64,000 bases of DNA from Clostridium sp. K13. GTDB taxonomy: Bacteria > Bacillota > Clostridia > Clostridiales > Clostridiaceae. Positions 53,058 to 62,460 of this stretch are shown here, piece after piece. Within the stretch, counting starts at the first letter, position 1. Every line of letters starts with the position of its first letter. The notes beneath the pieces were generated by a model, which was given only the letters and a program-made list of their open reading frames with translations, did no database searches and was not told the DNA's origin. Made by a program: the position numbers and the translations under genes. The stretch covers positions 1-64,000 of the forward strand of contig NZ_JAASHM010000003.1 in NCBI RefSeq assembly GCF_019734195.1. Reading direction: 5' to 3'.

Positions 53058-53192
53058 TATTTACTTATTGGGGACTCTATTAAAATATTATTCATTTATA
53101 TAATTGAAAAGTTAATAACATAATGATTATTTAATATAAGTTAGTAATTGCAATAGCAATTTATATAAAAATACAAAGGGGGAAATTTTGAA

Positions 53193-54851
53193 ATGAAAAA
53201 ATCAAAATTAAAAAAATTATGTGCAGTTTTATTAGCTGCTAATGTTACTACTTCGTTATTTATTGGATGTGGTAAGGATAATGTAACTAATACTGGGGGA
53301 GCAGATAGTAAACAAGAAATAGTATATAACTTAGGAGCAGATCCTGAAACTATCGATCCAATTCTAAATACTTCTCTTACTTCATCAACAATAATTGTTA
53401 ATGCTTTTGAGGGATTAATGGTATTGGATGAAAATGATGTAGCTAAACCTGGTGCTGCTGAAAGTATGGATGTTTCAGATGATGGTTTAGTATATACATT
53501 TAAACTAAGAAAAGATGGAAAATGGTCAGATGGGGAACCTGTAACAGCAAATGATTTTTATTATGCTTGGATGAGAGGATTAGATAAAGAAACTACAGCA
53601 GAGTATTCTTATCAATTTTATTATATAAAAAATGCTGAAAAATATTATAATGGTGAGGCATCTAAAGAAGACGTAGGAATTAGAGTTATTGACGATTATA
53701 CATTAGAGGTAACATTAGAAACACCAACATCTTATTATCCGCAATTATTAGCACATCCAACATATTCTCCATTAAGAGAAGATATTGTGACTGCAGACCC
53801 TGAGGGTTGGGCAACAAAACCAGAAACATACGTAGGAAATGGGCCATTCAAATTAGTAAAATGGGATATGAAGGATCAATTAGTATTCGAAAAAAATGAT
53901 AATTATTGGGATAAAGATAAAGTTAAATTAGAAAAATTGACATTTAAATTAGTAACAGACCAAACAACTGCATATTCTGAATTACAATCTGGTAATTTTG
54001 ATGTAGTTAATTCGGTACCAACTAATGAAATTGAACCTGGAAAAGAAGAAGGACTTGTTCAAATATTACCTAATCTTGCTACTTACTTTTTTGCTATAAA
54101 TGTTGGTAAACAAGATATATTAAGTGAAGATGTAAAAGCAGCATTAAATAACAAATTAGTAAGACAAGCTATATGTTTAGCTATCGATAGACAAGAAATA
54201 ATTGATAATGTTGGAAAAGCAGATCAAATTGCAGCTTATAGCTTTGTACCTCAAGGAATACCTAATAATGATGGTTCAGATTTCTCAAGTAAAGAATATT
54301 ATAATCCTCAAGATATGGAAGTGAATATTGAAAAAGCAAAAGAATTATTAAAAGAAGCTGGATATGAAAATGGAGAAGGACTTCCTACTATTGAATTAAT
54401 GTATAACTCTGAAGGATCTCATAAGGATATTTGTCAAATTGTTCAACAAAATTTAAATGAAATTGGAATTAATGTTGAATTAACTAATCAAGAATGGGCA
54501 GTATTTTTAAATACAAGACAACAAGGTGATTATCAAATTTCAAGACATGGTTGGAGTGGAGATTATGCTGATGCAATGACATTCTTAGATATGTGGGTTA
54601 CAAATGGTGGAAATAATGATACTGGCTTTAGTAATGCACAATATGATAGTTTAATTTCTCAAGCAAAGATTGAAACTGATGTAGTAAAAAGAGAAGGTTT
54701 ATTAAGAGAAGCTGAAGATATATTAATGGATGAAATGCCAGTAATTCCTGTATATTACTATACTACAGTAATGGCTTGGAATAAAGCTGTTAAGGGAATC
54801 CAAGTATCTGTAGTTGGAAAAGTATATTTTAAAAATGCTTATAAAGAATAA
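53193..54851 (+). CDS. OppA-type peptide-binding lipoprotein, copy 2
   Basis: 552 residues, GGGGG upstream. Lipobox FIGC and a short linker, then the same SBP family 5 blocks as copy 1 (YNLGADPETIDPILNTS, FSNAQYDSLISQAK). It appears to be a recent paralogue of the genes at 47638 and 55396, with long stretches of identity. Differences lie in the linker and in scattered surface positions, which may alter peptide preference. Confidence 0.93.
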   Translation: MKKSKLKKLCAVLLAANVTTSLFIGCGKDNVTNTGGADSKQEIVYNLGADPETIDPILNTSLTSSTIIVNAFEGLMVLDENDVAKPGAAESMDVSDDGLVYTFKLRKDGKWSDGEPVTANDFYYAWMRGLDKETTAEYSYQFYYIKNAEKYYNGEASKEDVGIRVIDDYTLEVTLETPTSYYPQLLAHPTYSPLREDIVTADPEGWATKPETYVGNGPFKLVKWDMKDQLVFEKNDNYWDKDKVKLEKLTFKLVTDQTTAYSELQSGNFDVVNSVPTNEIEPGKEEGLVQILPNLATYFFAINVGKQDILSEDVKAALNNKLVRQAICLAIDRQEIIDNVGKADQIAAYSFVPQGIPNNDGSDFSSKEYYNPQDMEVNIEKAKELLKEAGYENGEGLPTIELMYNSEGSHKDICQIVQQNLNEIGINVELTNQEWAVFLNTRQQGDYQISRHGWSGDYADAMTFLDMWVTNGGNNDTGFSNAQYDSLISQAKIETDVVKREGLLREAEDILMDEMPVIPVYYYTTVMAWNKAVKGIQVSVVGKVYFKNAYKE

Positions 54852-54858
54852 CAAAATT

Positions 54859-54886
54859 TTAAAGAGAGTCTTAGGACTCTCTTTTA
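54859..54886 (+). terminator. Intrinsic terminator of OppA copy 2
   Basis: AAAGAGAGTC pairs with GACTCTCTTT across TTAG, then TT-rich tail. 54887-55169 is AT-rich and holds nothing else recognised. Confidence 0.8.
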
Positions 54887-55169
54887 GATTTTAAAAAATA
54901 ATAATAAAATATTTTATGTCCTTCTAGAATAGTATAGAAACAAAGAAATGTTTGTTTGTAAAGAAATGTTAAATATATAAAAAAATAATATTATTTTTTT
55001 TTAAATATAAAGTTAATTGTAAACTAACTATAAATAAAAAAGATAAAAACAAGGTATTTAGCCAATGAAAACGTTAGTATACTCTTTATACAAGATTGAC
55101 ATTTTAATTAATATTTCTTTTTTCCTTGATAATATATCAATAAATACTCTTATTTTTTAACAATATACT

Positions 55170-55197
55170 TTGACAAATGTAAAATTTCAATTATAAT
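55170..55197 (+). promoter_or_regulatory. Promoter upstream of OppA copy 3
   Basis: TTGACA (55170-55175), 16-bp spacer, TATAAT (55192-55197). It leaves a leader of about 190 nt before the ATG. Confidence 0.65.
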
Positions 55198-55395
55198 CAA
55201 AATATAACTTAACAAATTTTGTATTATAAGCAGATTAATGGTATACAATTATTTGTATAAGTATTTAAAACTTATAAATCTTTTAGGGGCAAGATTATAA
55301 GAAAAAATAAATAGATTATTTTTGAATCTATATACTTTAAAAGATATAAATTGCATATAGCAGTTTAGATATAAATACAAAGGGGGCAATTAAAG

Positions 55396-57087
55396 ATGAA
55401 AAGTTCAAAACAAAAAAAACTATGTGCAGTATTAATTGCTGCAACTCTTAGTACTACATTACTATTTGGGTGTGGAAGTAATACTCCTTCAAAAGAGGAG
55501 GATAGCGCTAAGCAAGAAACTCAGTCTACAGGTAATAAAGATACCAAGCAAGAGTTAGTATTTAACTTAGGGGCAGATCCAGAAACAATAGATCCAACAT
55601 TAAACACAGCTTCTGAGGCAGCATCAATAATAGTAAATGCTTTTGAATGCATAATGACACTTGATGAAAATGATAATGCAATTGAAGGTGCAGCAGAAAG
55701 CTTAGATGTATCAGATGATGGATTAGTTTATACAATTAAATTAAAAAAAGATGGAAAATGGTCAGATGGGGAACCTGTAGTTGCTGATAACTTCTATTAT
55801 TCTTGGATGAGGGCATTGACTAAAGAAACTGCAGCAGAATATTCTTACCAATTATACTATATAAAAAATGCTGAAAAATATTATAACGGTGAAGCAACTG
55901 CTGATGAAGTGGGAATTAAAGTAGTTGATGATTATACTTTAGAAGTAACATTAGAAGCTCCAACTTCATACTTCCCACAATTGTTAGCATTCCCAACATA
56001 TGCTCCATTAAGAGAAGATATAGTTAGTGCAGATCCTGAAGGATGGGCAACTAAACCTGAAACATACGTATCAAATGGTGCTTTTAAATTAGTAAAATGG
56101 GATATGAAGGATCAATTAGTATTTGAAAGGAATGATAACTATTGGAATAAAGATAGTGTTAAATTAGATAAATTAACTTTTAAACTTGTAACCGATGACA
56201 CTACTGCTTATTCAGAATTACAAGCTGGAAACTTTGATGTAGTTAACTCTGTTCCAACAAATGAAATTGAGCCTGGTAAAGAAGAAGGACTTGTACATGT
56301 TATGCCAAAGCTTGGAACTTACTTCTTTGCAATTAATGTTGGTAAACAAGATACTTTAAGTGAAGATGTAAAAACAGCATTAGGTAATAAATTAGTTAGA
56401 CAAGCTATAAATTTAGCAATTGATAGACAAGAAATAATTGATAATGTTGGTAAAGCTGAACAAGTACCTGCTTATAGTTTTGTGCCACAAGGTATTTATA
56501 ATGCTGATGGAAGTGAATTTGCTAACAAAGAATACTTTGACCCATCAGATATGGATGGAAATGTTGAAAAAGCAAAAGAATTATTAAAGGAAGCTGGATA
56601 TGAAAATGGTGAAGGTCTTCCAACAATAGAGTTAATGTATAATTCAGAAGGTTCTCACAAAGATATTTGTCAAATAATTCAACAAAATTTAGCTGAAGTA
56701 GGAATAACTGTCGAGTTAACTAACCAAGAATGGGCTGTCTTCTTAAATACAAGACAAAATGGTGAGTATGAATTTGCTAGACATGGATGGATTGGAGATT
56801 ATTCAGATCCTATGACATTCTTAGACATGTGGGTAACTGGTGGAGGAAATAATGACTGTGGATTCAGTAATGCTGAATATGATAATTTAATTAATGATGC
56901 TAAAGTAGAAATAGATTTAACTAAGAGAACAGAAATGTTAAGAAAAGCTGAAGATATATTAATGGATGAAATGCCAATTGTTCCAATATACTATTATACA
57001 ACTGTAATGGGATGGAAAGAAAATGTTAAAGGCATCCAAGTTTCTGTTTTAGGAAATGTTTACTTGCAAGGTGCATATAAAGAATAA
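55396..57087 (+). CDS. OppA-type peptide-binding lipoprotein, copy 3
   Basis: 563 residues, GGGGGC upstream. Lipobox LFGC followed by an unusually long Ser/Lys/Gln/Thr linker (SNTPSKEEDSAKQETQSTGN), then the conserved SBP family 5 body with FNLGADPETIDPTLNTA and YYYTTVMGWKENVKGI. Closely related to copies 1 and 2. It has its own promoter, leader and terminator, so it can be expressed separately. Confidence 0.93.
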   Translation: MKSSKQKKLCAVLIAATLSTTLLFGCGSNTPSKEEDSAKQETQSTGNKDTKQELVFNLGADPETIDPTLNTASEAASIIVNAFECIMTLDENDNAIEGAAESLDVSDDGLVYTIKLKKDGKWSDGEPVVADNFYYSWMRALTKETAAEYSYQLYYIKNAEKYYNGEATADEVGIKVVDDYTLEVTLEAPTSYFPQLLAFPTYAPLREDIVSADPEGWATKPETYVSNGAFKLVKWDMKDQLVFERNDNYWNKDSVKLDKLTFKLVTDDTTAYSELQAGNFDVVNSVPTNEIEPGKEEGLVHVMPKLGTYFFAINVGKQDTLSEDVKTALGNKLVRQAINLAIDRQEIIDNVGKAEQVPAYSFVPQGIYNADGSEFANKEYFDPSDMDGNVEKAKELLKEAGYENGEGLPTIELMYNSEGSHKDICQIIQQNLAEVGITVELTNQEWAVFLNTRQNGEYEFARHGWIGDYSDPMTFLDMWVTGGGNNDCGFSNAEYDNLINDAKVEIDLTKRTEMLRKAEDILMDEMPIVPIYYYTTVMGWKENVKGIQVSVLGNVYLQGAYKE

Positions 57088-57088
57088 T

Positions 57089-57118
57089 AAAAAGAGAGCA
57101 AATTTGCTCTCTTTTTAT
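57089..57118 (+). terminator. Intrinsic terminator of OppA copy 3
   Basis: AAAAAGAGAGCAAA pairs with TTTGCTCTCTTTTT. Confidence 0.85.
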
Positions 57119-57129
57119 TATTAAATTGT

Positions 57130-57183
57130 AAATTAAGAAAATACACATTAAGTTTGATTACTTAATGTGTATTTTCTTAATTT
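57130..57183. repeat. Perfect 23-bp inverted repeat
   Basis: 57130-57152 and 57161-57183 are exact reverse complements around an 8-bp loop TTTGATTA; the core is ATACACATTAAG / CTTAATGTGTAT. It stands after the OppA terminator. It may be a second, bidirectional terminator or a small inserted palindrome. Confidence 0.75.
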
Positions 57184-57232
57184 ATACATAATATTAATAA
57201 ACTAAGTATATCTAATTTTTATGGGGGAATAT

Positions 57233-58240
57233 ATGAAATACTTAGTAGAAATAACAGCTTATATAATATTAGTTTTTCTTTACATTATACTCTCTACATC
57301 TATCTTAGAAAATAATAATATCTCTATAATTTTTAGCATAATATTATTAACTATACTGATATTAACTACCTTAAAATTAAATATAAAGAAAGTACAAAAT
57401 AAAATAGATAAAAAAATATTTACATTAATAAATATACTTCTAATTCTTATTGTATTGCTATGGAGTTATGTTACAAAAAATATAGATAATATTACTCAAG
57501 TAGTTGCAAATAGTTATATATCAAATTTAGAACCCAGTAATTACAATTCTAATTTTAATATAGCTAATTATAATGATATTAAAATATTATACCAAGATAA
57601 TATATCTGAAGTAATTCCATTATTAAAAGAATTAATAGATTCCTCAAAATATAAATGTGAAAAGATATTTAATAATATAAATGTCTCTTTTACTATAAAA
57701 TTAGATTATAATCAAGATGTATTTTTATCTAGATTTGGGAAAGAATCAGATAACCTTTCCTCATATTATATAGATAGTACTAAAACTATATATATTTACT
57801 TAAATAATTCTTTTGATATTTTAAATGATAAAAATAGTTTTAGTACAATGTTAACTCATGAAATATCCCATTACTATTTTTCAGAGTTTTTAAAAGAAAA
57901 TGATATATTACCTAAGAATGTTCCCGTGTGGATAAATGAAGGAATTGCCGATTATATTTCAAATCGTTTATATAATTTAGATTATGATTGTAGTGAATTT
58001 ATTGAATTTAATAAACTTTCAAATTCAAGTGATTGGCTTAAAATAAAGTCAGGAAAACAATATATTCAAAGTTATCATTCAATAAATAAAATTGTAAATA
58101 TGAGTAATGAGAGTGTAATTACAAATTTGTTACTTGAATTAAAAGATCATAATATAAATGAGGCCTTTAAAAATGTTACTGATATGGACTTTAAGAAATT
58201 TGAAAATACCATAAAAAAAAATAATATTAACTCTAAATAA
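57233..58240 (+). CDS. Membrane-anchored peptidase MA-like metalloprotease
   Basis: 335 residues from ATG 57233, behind GGGGGA. Residues 1-90 hold three hydrophobic helices. The rest is a soluble domain with a zincin site: MLTHEISHYYF (HExxH) and the third ligand Glu in WINEGIADYIS, typical of peptidase MA-like families. It presumably acts outside the cell at the membrane. Substrate unknown. Single gene. Confidence 0.82.
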   Translation: MKYLVEITAYIILVFLYIILSTSILENNNISIIFSIILLTILILTTLKLNIKKVQNKIDKKIFTLINILLILIVLLWSYVTKNIDNITQVVANSYISNLEPSNYNSNFNIANYNDIKILYQDNISEVIPLLKELIDSSKYKCEKIFNNINVSFTIKLDYNQDVFLSRFGKESDNLSSYYIDSTKTIYIYLNNSFDILNDKNSFSTMLTHEISHYYFSEFLKENDILPKNVPVWINEGIADYISNRLYNLDYDCSEFIEFNKLSNSSDWLKIKSGKQYIQSYHSINKIVNMSNESVITNLLLELKDHNINEAFKNVTDMDFKKFENTIKKNNINSK

Positions 58241-58378
58241 ATAGTAATAAAAATCTCATTCTTAATATTAGATGAAAATTAAGAAGTTATAAAATACATA
58301 TTATTGAATTTATTAACAATTTATAGTACTATATATACGCAAATATAATATATAATGATTTTATATGGAGGTAAATCT

Positions 58379-60022
58379 ATGATAAATTTAATGATTATTT
58401 GTGCATTAGTATTATTAATATGTATAACTTCAACAAAAATATTATATAGGTTTGGTGTTCCAATTCTTCTTATTTTTATAGTACTTGGTATGTTGTTTGG
58501 TTCTGATGGTATAGTAGGTATATACTTTGATAATTTTGAACTAGCTAGTAATATTTGCTCTATAGCTCTTATTTTTATAATGTTCTATGGTGGATTCGGT
58601 ACTAATTGGAATATGGCCAAGCCTGTTGCAATCCAATCCATACTTATGTCTTCATTAGGTGTTTTTATTACAGCTGGACTAACAGGATTATTTTGTTTTT
58701 CTATTTTTAATACAACACTATTAGAGGGGTTACTTATAGGTTCAGTAATTGCGTCTACAGATGCAGCTGCTGTGTTTGCAATCTTACGTTCTCAAAAGTT
58801 AAATTTAAAAAGTTCAATAGCTTCAATATTAGAAATTGAGAGTGGTAGTAACGATCCATTTGCATATATGCTTACTATCATAACATTAGGATTAATGTCC
58901 AATGTTGGATATAATAATATTATTCCAATGTTATTAAGTCAAATTATAGTTGCTATTGTAACTTCATGTATATTAGCAAAATTATCTGTTTATTTATTAA
59001 GACATGTCAAATTTGAAATAGAAGGTTTTTATCCTATATTCATCACAGCCATAGCAGTACTAGCTTATTCATTAAGTGAATATTTAAGTGGTAATGGATA
59101 CTTAAGTGTTTATATAACAGGTATTATTATAGGAAATAGTAAAATACCTCATAAAAAAAGTATTTTCCAATTTTTCGATGGAATATCTTGGCTAATGCAA
59201 ATTTTATTGTTCTTTTTACTTGGATTATTAGCTTTTCCATCACAAATACCATCTGTTATAATTAAGGGAATATCTATTTCAATCTTTATGATTTTCATAG
59301 CAAGACCAATTACAACATTTAGTATATTAAGTTGGTTTAAGGTACCTATTAAACAACAACTTTTTATTTCATGGGTTGGTATTAGAGGTGCTGCATCAAT
59401 AGTATTTGCAATTTTTGCTGTAACATATGGAGTTCCTATAAATTATGATATTTTTCATATAATATTCTTTATGGCGCTATTCTCAGTAGCTGTACAAGGT
59501 ACCCTTATCCCTACTATAGCAAGAAAACTTGATTTAATAGATGATGAAGATTCGGTTTTTAAAACATTTAATGACTATAAAGAAGATAAGAGTACAAAGT
59601 TATTTGAACTTACAATTAACGAAAGTAACCCACTTGCTAATAAAAGTATAATGGATGCAGACATTCCTGAAGATATACTTGTTGTCATGATAAAACGTAA
59701 TGGAGATGTATTTGTTCCAAATGGTTCTACAGTAATTTTTCCAGGCGATACTCTAGTTTTATCAGGAAATAACCTAATATACTTTACTGATTATAAAGAA
59801 GGAAAAAGCACAAATATAATGGAAGTTTCAGTTAGTAGTAATAGTATTATAGCAAATAAATCTATACGTGATTCTAATATAAATGATGATATTCTTATAG
59901 TTATGATAAAACGTAAAGATAAGGTAATAGTACCAAATGGAAGTACAGTAATAATGCCTAATGATATATTAGTTATTACAGCTAATGATTTAAAAAAAGT
60001 AGAAAGATTAGTGGAAGTGTAA
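58379..60022 (+). CDS. CPA1 cation/proton antiporter (NhaP2-like) with two RCK_C domains
   Basis: 547 residues from ATG 58379 (TGGAGGT 7 nt upstream). About twelve helices with the CPA1 ion site ASTDAAAVFAIL (about 130) and ESGSNDPFAY (about 162). Two tandem TrkA-C (RCK_C) domains follow, near 400-465 and 475-545, with matching blocks SIMDADIPEDILVVMIKR and SIRDSNINDDILIVMIKR, clearly duplicated. Such proteins usually exchange K+ or Na+ for H+ and are gated by a ligand at the RCK domains; cyclic-di-AMP is one possible ligand for RCK_C. Confidence 0.88.
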   Translation: MINLMIICALVLLICITSTKILYRFGVPILLIFIVLGMLFGSDGIVGIYFDNFELASNICSIALIFIMFYGGFGTNWNMAKPVAIQSILMSSLGVFITAGLTGLFCFSIFNTTLLEGLLIGSVIASTDAAAVFAILRSQKLNLKSSIASILEIESGSNDPFAYMLTIITLGLMSNVGYNNIIPMLLSQIIVAIVTSCILAKLSVYLLRHVKFEIEGFYPIFITAIAVLAYSLSEYLSGNGYLSVYITGIIIGNSKIPHKKSIFQFFDGISWLMQILLFFLLGLLAFPSQIPSVIIKGISISIFMIFIARPITTFSILSWFKVPIKQQLFISWVGIRGAASIVFAIFAVTYGVPINYDIFHIIFFMALFSVAVQGTLIPTIARKLDLIDDEDSVFKTFNDYKEDKSTKLFELTINESNPLANKSIMDADIPEDILVVMIKRNGDVFVPNGSTVIFPGDTLVLSGNNLIYFTDYKEGKSTNIMEVSVSSNSIIANKSIRDSNINDDILIVMIKRKDKVIVPNGSTVIMPNDILVITANDLKKVERLVEV

Positions 60023-60048
60023 TTTAAATTTTATATAAATATTTTAGA

Positions 60049-60088
60049 AGAACATGTGATTTATATTAATTCACATGTTCTTTTTATT
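60049..60088. terminator. Terminator between convergent features
   Basis: AGAACATGTGA pairs with TCACATGTTCT, followed by T-rich sequence. Confidence 0.75.
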
Positions 60089-60145
60089 TTAAAAATAATT
60101 AATATCAAAAATAGTAATAATAAAAATATTTTATTTAATAAATTA

Positions 60146-61150
60146 CTAATTTGGATCCATATTTAATACGGTTTTACTTGGATAAGGATAAGTAAGTGAA
60201 GCTACTGTTACAGTAAAATCATATCTTGTACCAAATGGAGAAGAACTAGGAATAAGGGTTTGTATAGTTATAGTCTTCTTAGTTCCATTAGGAAGATTTT
60301 TCATTATATCCAAATTATCTGAGTAGGCAGTATATGCAGGTACATCTGTAATTTTAATACCATCAATATATAAAGTATAAGGTAATAAAGCTGATGGTAT
60401 ACTTATTTTAAAACTATCAGTTGCATCGCACATCAGTGCATTATTAATAGCATAAAATATATAATTTGAATCTATAGGAATTTCTAATTTACCATTTACA
60501 AGTGATATTAAACTATTATTTTCCATTGATATATTAAATAAAATACTTGAATTAGCACTAATATCAAGATTGTAATATGAAAAAATATTTGTAGTTAAAT
60601 CAGTTGCATCTAAATTTAAAATTATATTAGGATGATTTACAAAAAACAAAAGTGTTTTTGTAACTGTTACTAAAGTACCTGTTGATGAACCTTGCCTATA
60701 TGAACAGGAACAAGTATTAGTTTGAGTTGTAGCATAATTAGGATATACTTTTATTGCATCATTTATCTTACAGAAAAGTGTATAGGTTATTGTTTGTGCA
60801 ACAGCTCTTGCATCTATAATTGCTTCTGTTGGGAATGTTACAACATTAGATGATACAGTTGGCATAATTGAAACTCCATTTCTATATGAAGGTCCCGTAT
60901 AGCTTTGACCAGTTGGAAGTGTAATATATCCACCAGGTTGAAGTTTATTAATAGGAACATTAACAGTTGAGGTAGTATAATTATATTGACCATAACTTCC
61001 AGTACCATTTACTATTATTGAATTTATATTAAGCGTAGCCCATGTTGATATATTATCTATAATAATAAATTAAAAGGCATCAGTTTCAGTTCCTATGGTA
61101 TTTGTATTTTTTATTGTTACTGTATAAGTGTATATTTCTGAAGATTGTAT
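60146..61150 (-). pseudogene. Relic of a DUF11-type repeat surface protein
   Basis: On the minus strand an open frame (60146-60865 with ATG) continues upstream in the same frame through a TAA at 61072-61070 to about 61150. It reads YTVTIKNTNTIGTETDAF, stop, then NINSIIVNGTGSYGQYNYTT, PINKLQPGGYITLPTG and later FTVTVASLTYPYPSK. Thr/Asn-rich beta repeats with YTVTIKN and LQPGG are typical of DUF11/conserved-repeat surface proteins. The beginning of the gene and any anchor are missing; the start ATG 60865 is internal. It is a broken remnant, or a fragment of a larger secreted protein. Confidence 0.6.
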
Positions 61151-61331
61151 AGCTATTTTAAAATGTTATAATGATGAAGTAAGTAAAATAATCAACTTTG
61201 GAAATGTTAGTTACGATTATTTATATAATATCGAAGAAAAACCGGATCAAATGTATTTAACTTTTATTAAATACTATTAGTTTAAATATGATATAATTGT
61301 ATTAATTTTACTAATTATAGAGGGAGTAGAG

Positions 61332-62435
61332 ATGAAAAATTTGGAAATAACAAATGATTATAAGAACATAATTATAAATGAGTTACCGCTTTTAGATGTT
61401 CGTGCATCTATAGAGTTTGAAAAAGGTGCATTTATTAATTCTACAAATATACCTATATTAACAACTGATGAAAGACATATTATAGGAATATGTTATAAAG
61501 AAAAAGGTAATGAAGAGGCTACAAAACTTGGCTATAAAATTGTTTCAGGTAAAAATAAGAAAAATAAATTAGATGAATGGGAAAGATTTCTTAAAAAGAA
61601 TCCAAAAGCACTTATATATTGTTTTAGAGGAGGTTCTCGTTCAACAATAGCTCAAGAGTGGATAGTAAATGAATTAGGAATAAATATTACTAAATTACAA
61701 GGTGGATATAAAGAATTTAGGAATTTTCTTATAAAAGCTTTAGATCCCTGTAATATTTATGCAAAACCAATAGTTCTAACTGGTTATACAGGTTCAGGAA
61801 AAACAGAAGTATTAAAAGAACTTGATACATCAATAGATCTTGAGGGAATTGCTAATCACAGGGGTTCTGCATTTGGTGGATTTATAACACCTCAACCAAC
61901 ACAAATAAATTTTGAAAATAACCTAGCTTATGAAGTTATCAAGCATTCAAATAAAGGATATAATCATATAATTGTAGAAGATGAAAGTAAAAATATAGGT
62001 AAAAGTTTTATACCTATGGAATTCTATAAATTTATAAATCAAGGAAGTGTAGTATTTCTAGATTCAACATTGGAAGAGAGGATTGAAAATATATTAAATG
62101 ATTATGTTATTAAAGCTCAAACTGAATATATAAAATTTTATAACAATATAGATTTAGGGATGAGAAAATGGTATGAAAATATAGCAGGTAGTATGATGAA
62201 GTTAAAAGAAAGACTTGGTGGTGATCGCTTTAAAGTTGTATTAGAAGAGTTAAAAACAGCTTTTAGCCTTCAATGCTCAACTAATGAATTTTATCATCAT
62301 AACAGATGGATAGAATTATTTTTAGTTAACTATTATGATCCACTCTATAAACATTCTATATCAAAAGATACAAGAAATATTATTTATAAAGGTGATAAAA
62401 AATCTGTATTAGAGTTTTTAAAGGCATTAAATTAA
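61332..62435 (+). CDS. mnmH: tRNA 2-selenouridine synthase
   Basis: 367 residues, AGAGGGAG upstream. The N-terminal rhodanese-like domain has the catalytic Cys97 (IYCFRGGSRS), the same number as reported for E. coli SelU. The C-terminal half has a P-loop GYTGSGKTEVL (about 150-160) and the conserved GIANHRGSAFGG. It converts 2-thiouridine at the wobble position of certain tRNAs to 2-selenouridine, using selenophosphate and geranylation. SelD, which supplies selenophosphate, is not in the window. Also called SelU or YbbB. Confidence 0.95.
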   Translation: MKNLEITNDYKNIIINELPLLDVRASIEFEKGAFINSTNIPILTTDERHIIGICYKEKGNEEATKLGYKIVSGKNKKNKLDEWERFLKKNPKALIYCFRGGSRSTIAQEWIVNELGINITKLQGGYKEFRNFLIKALDPCNIYAKPIVLTGYTGSGKTEVLKELDTSIDLEGIANHRGSAFGGFITPQPTQINFENNLAYEVIKHSNKGYNHIIVEDESKNIGKSFIPMEFYKFINQGSVVFLDSTLEERIENILNDYVIKAQTEYIKFYNNIDLGMRKWYENIAGSMMKLKERLGGDRFKVVLEELKTAFSLQCSTNEFYHHNRWIELFLVNYYDPLYKHSISKDTRNIIYKGDKKSVLEFLKALN

Positions 62436-62460
62436 TTTTATTATGAAAGGATTGAAGTAA

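Noticed and set aside
61131-61280. Plus-strand frame reading EVSKIINFGNVSYDYLYN before mnmH
   Set aside because: About 45 codons with no start and no recognisable homology. It may be a gene tail but cannot be supported.
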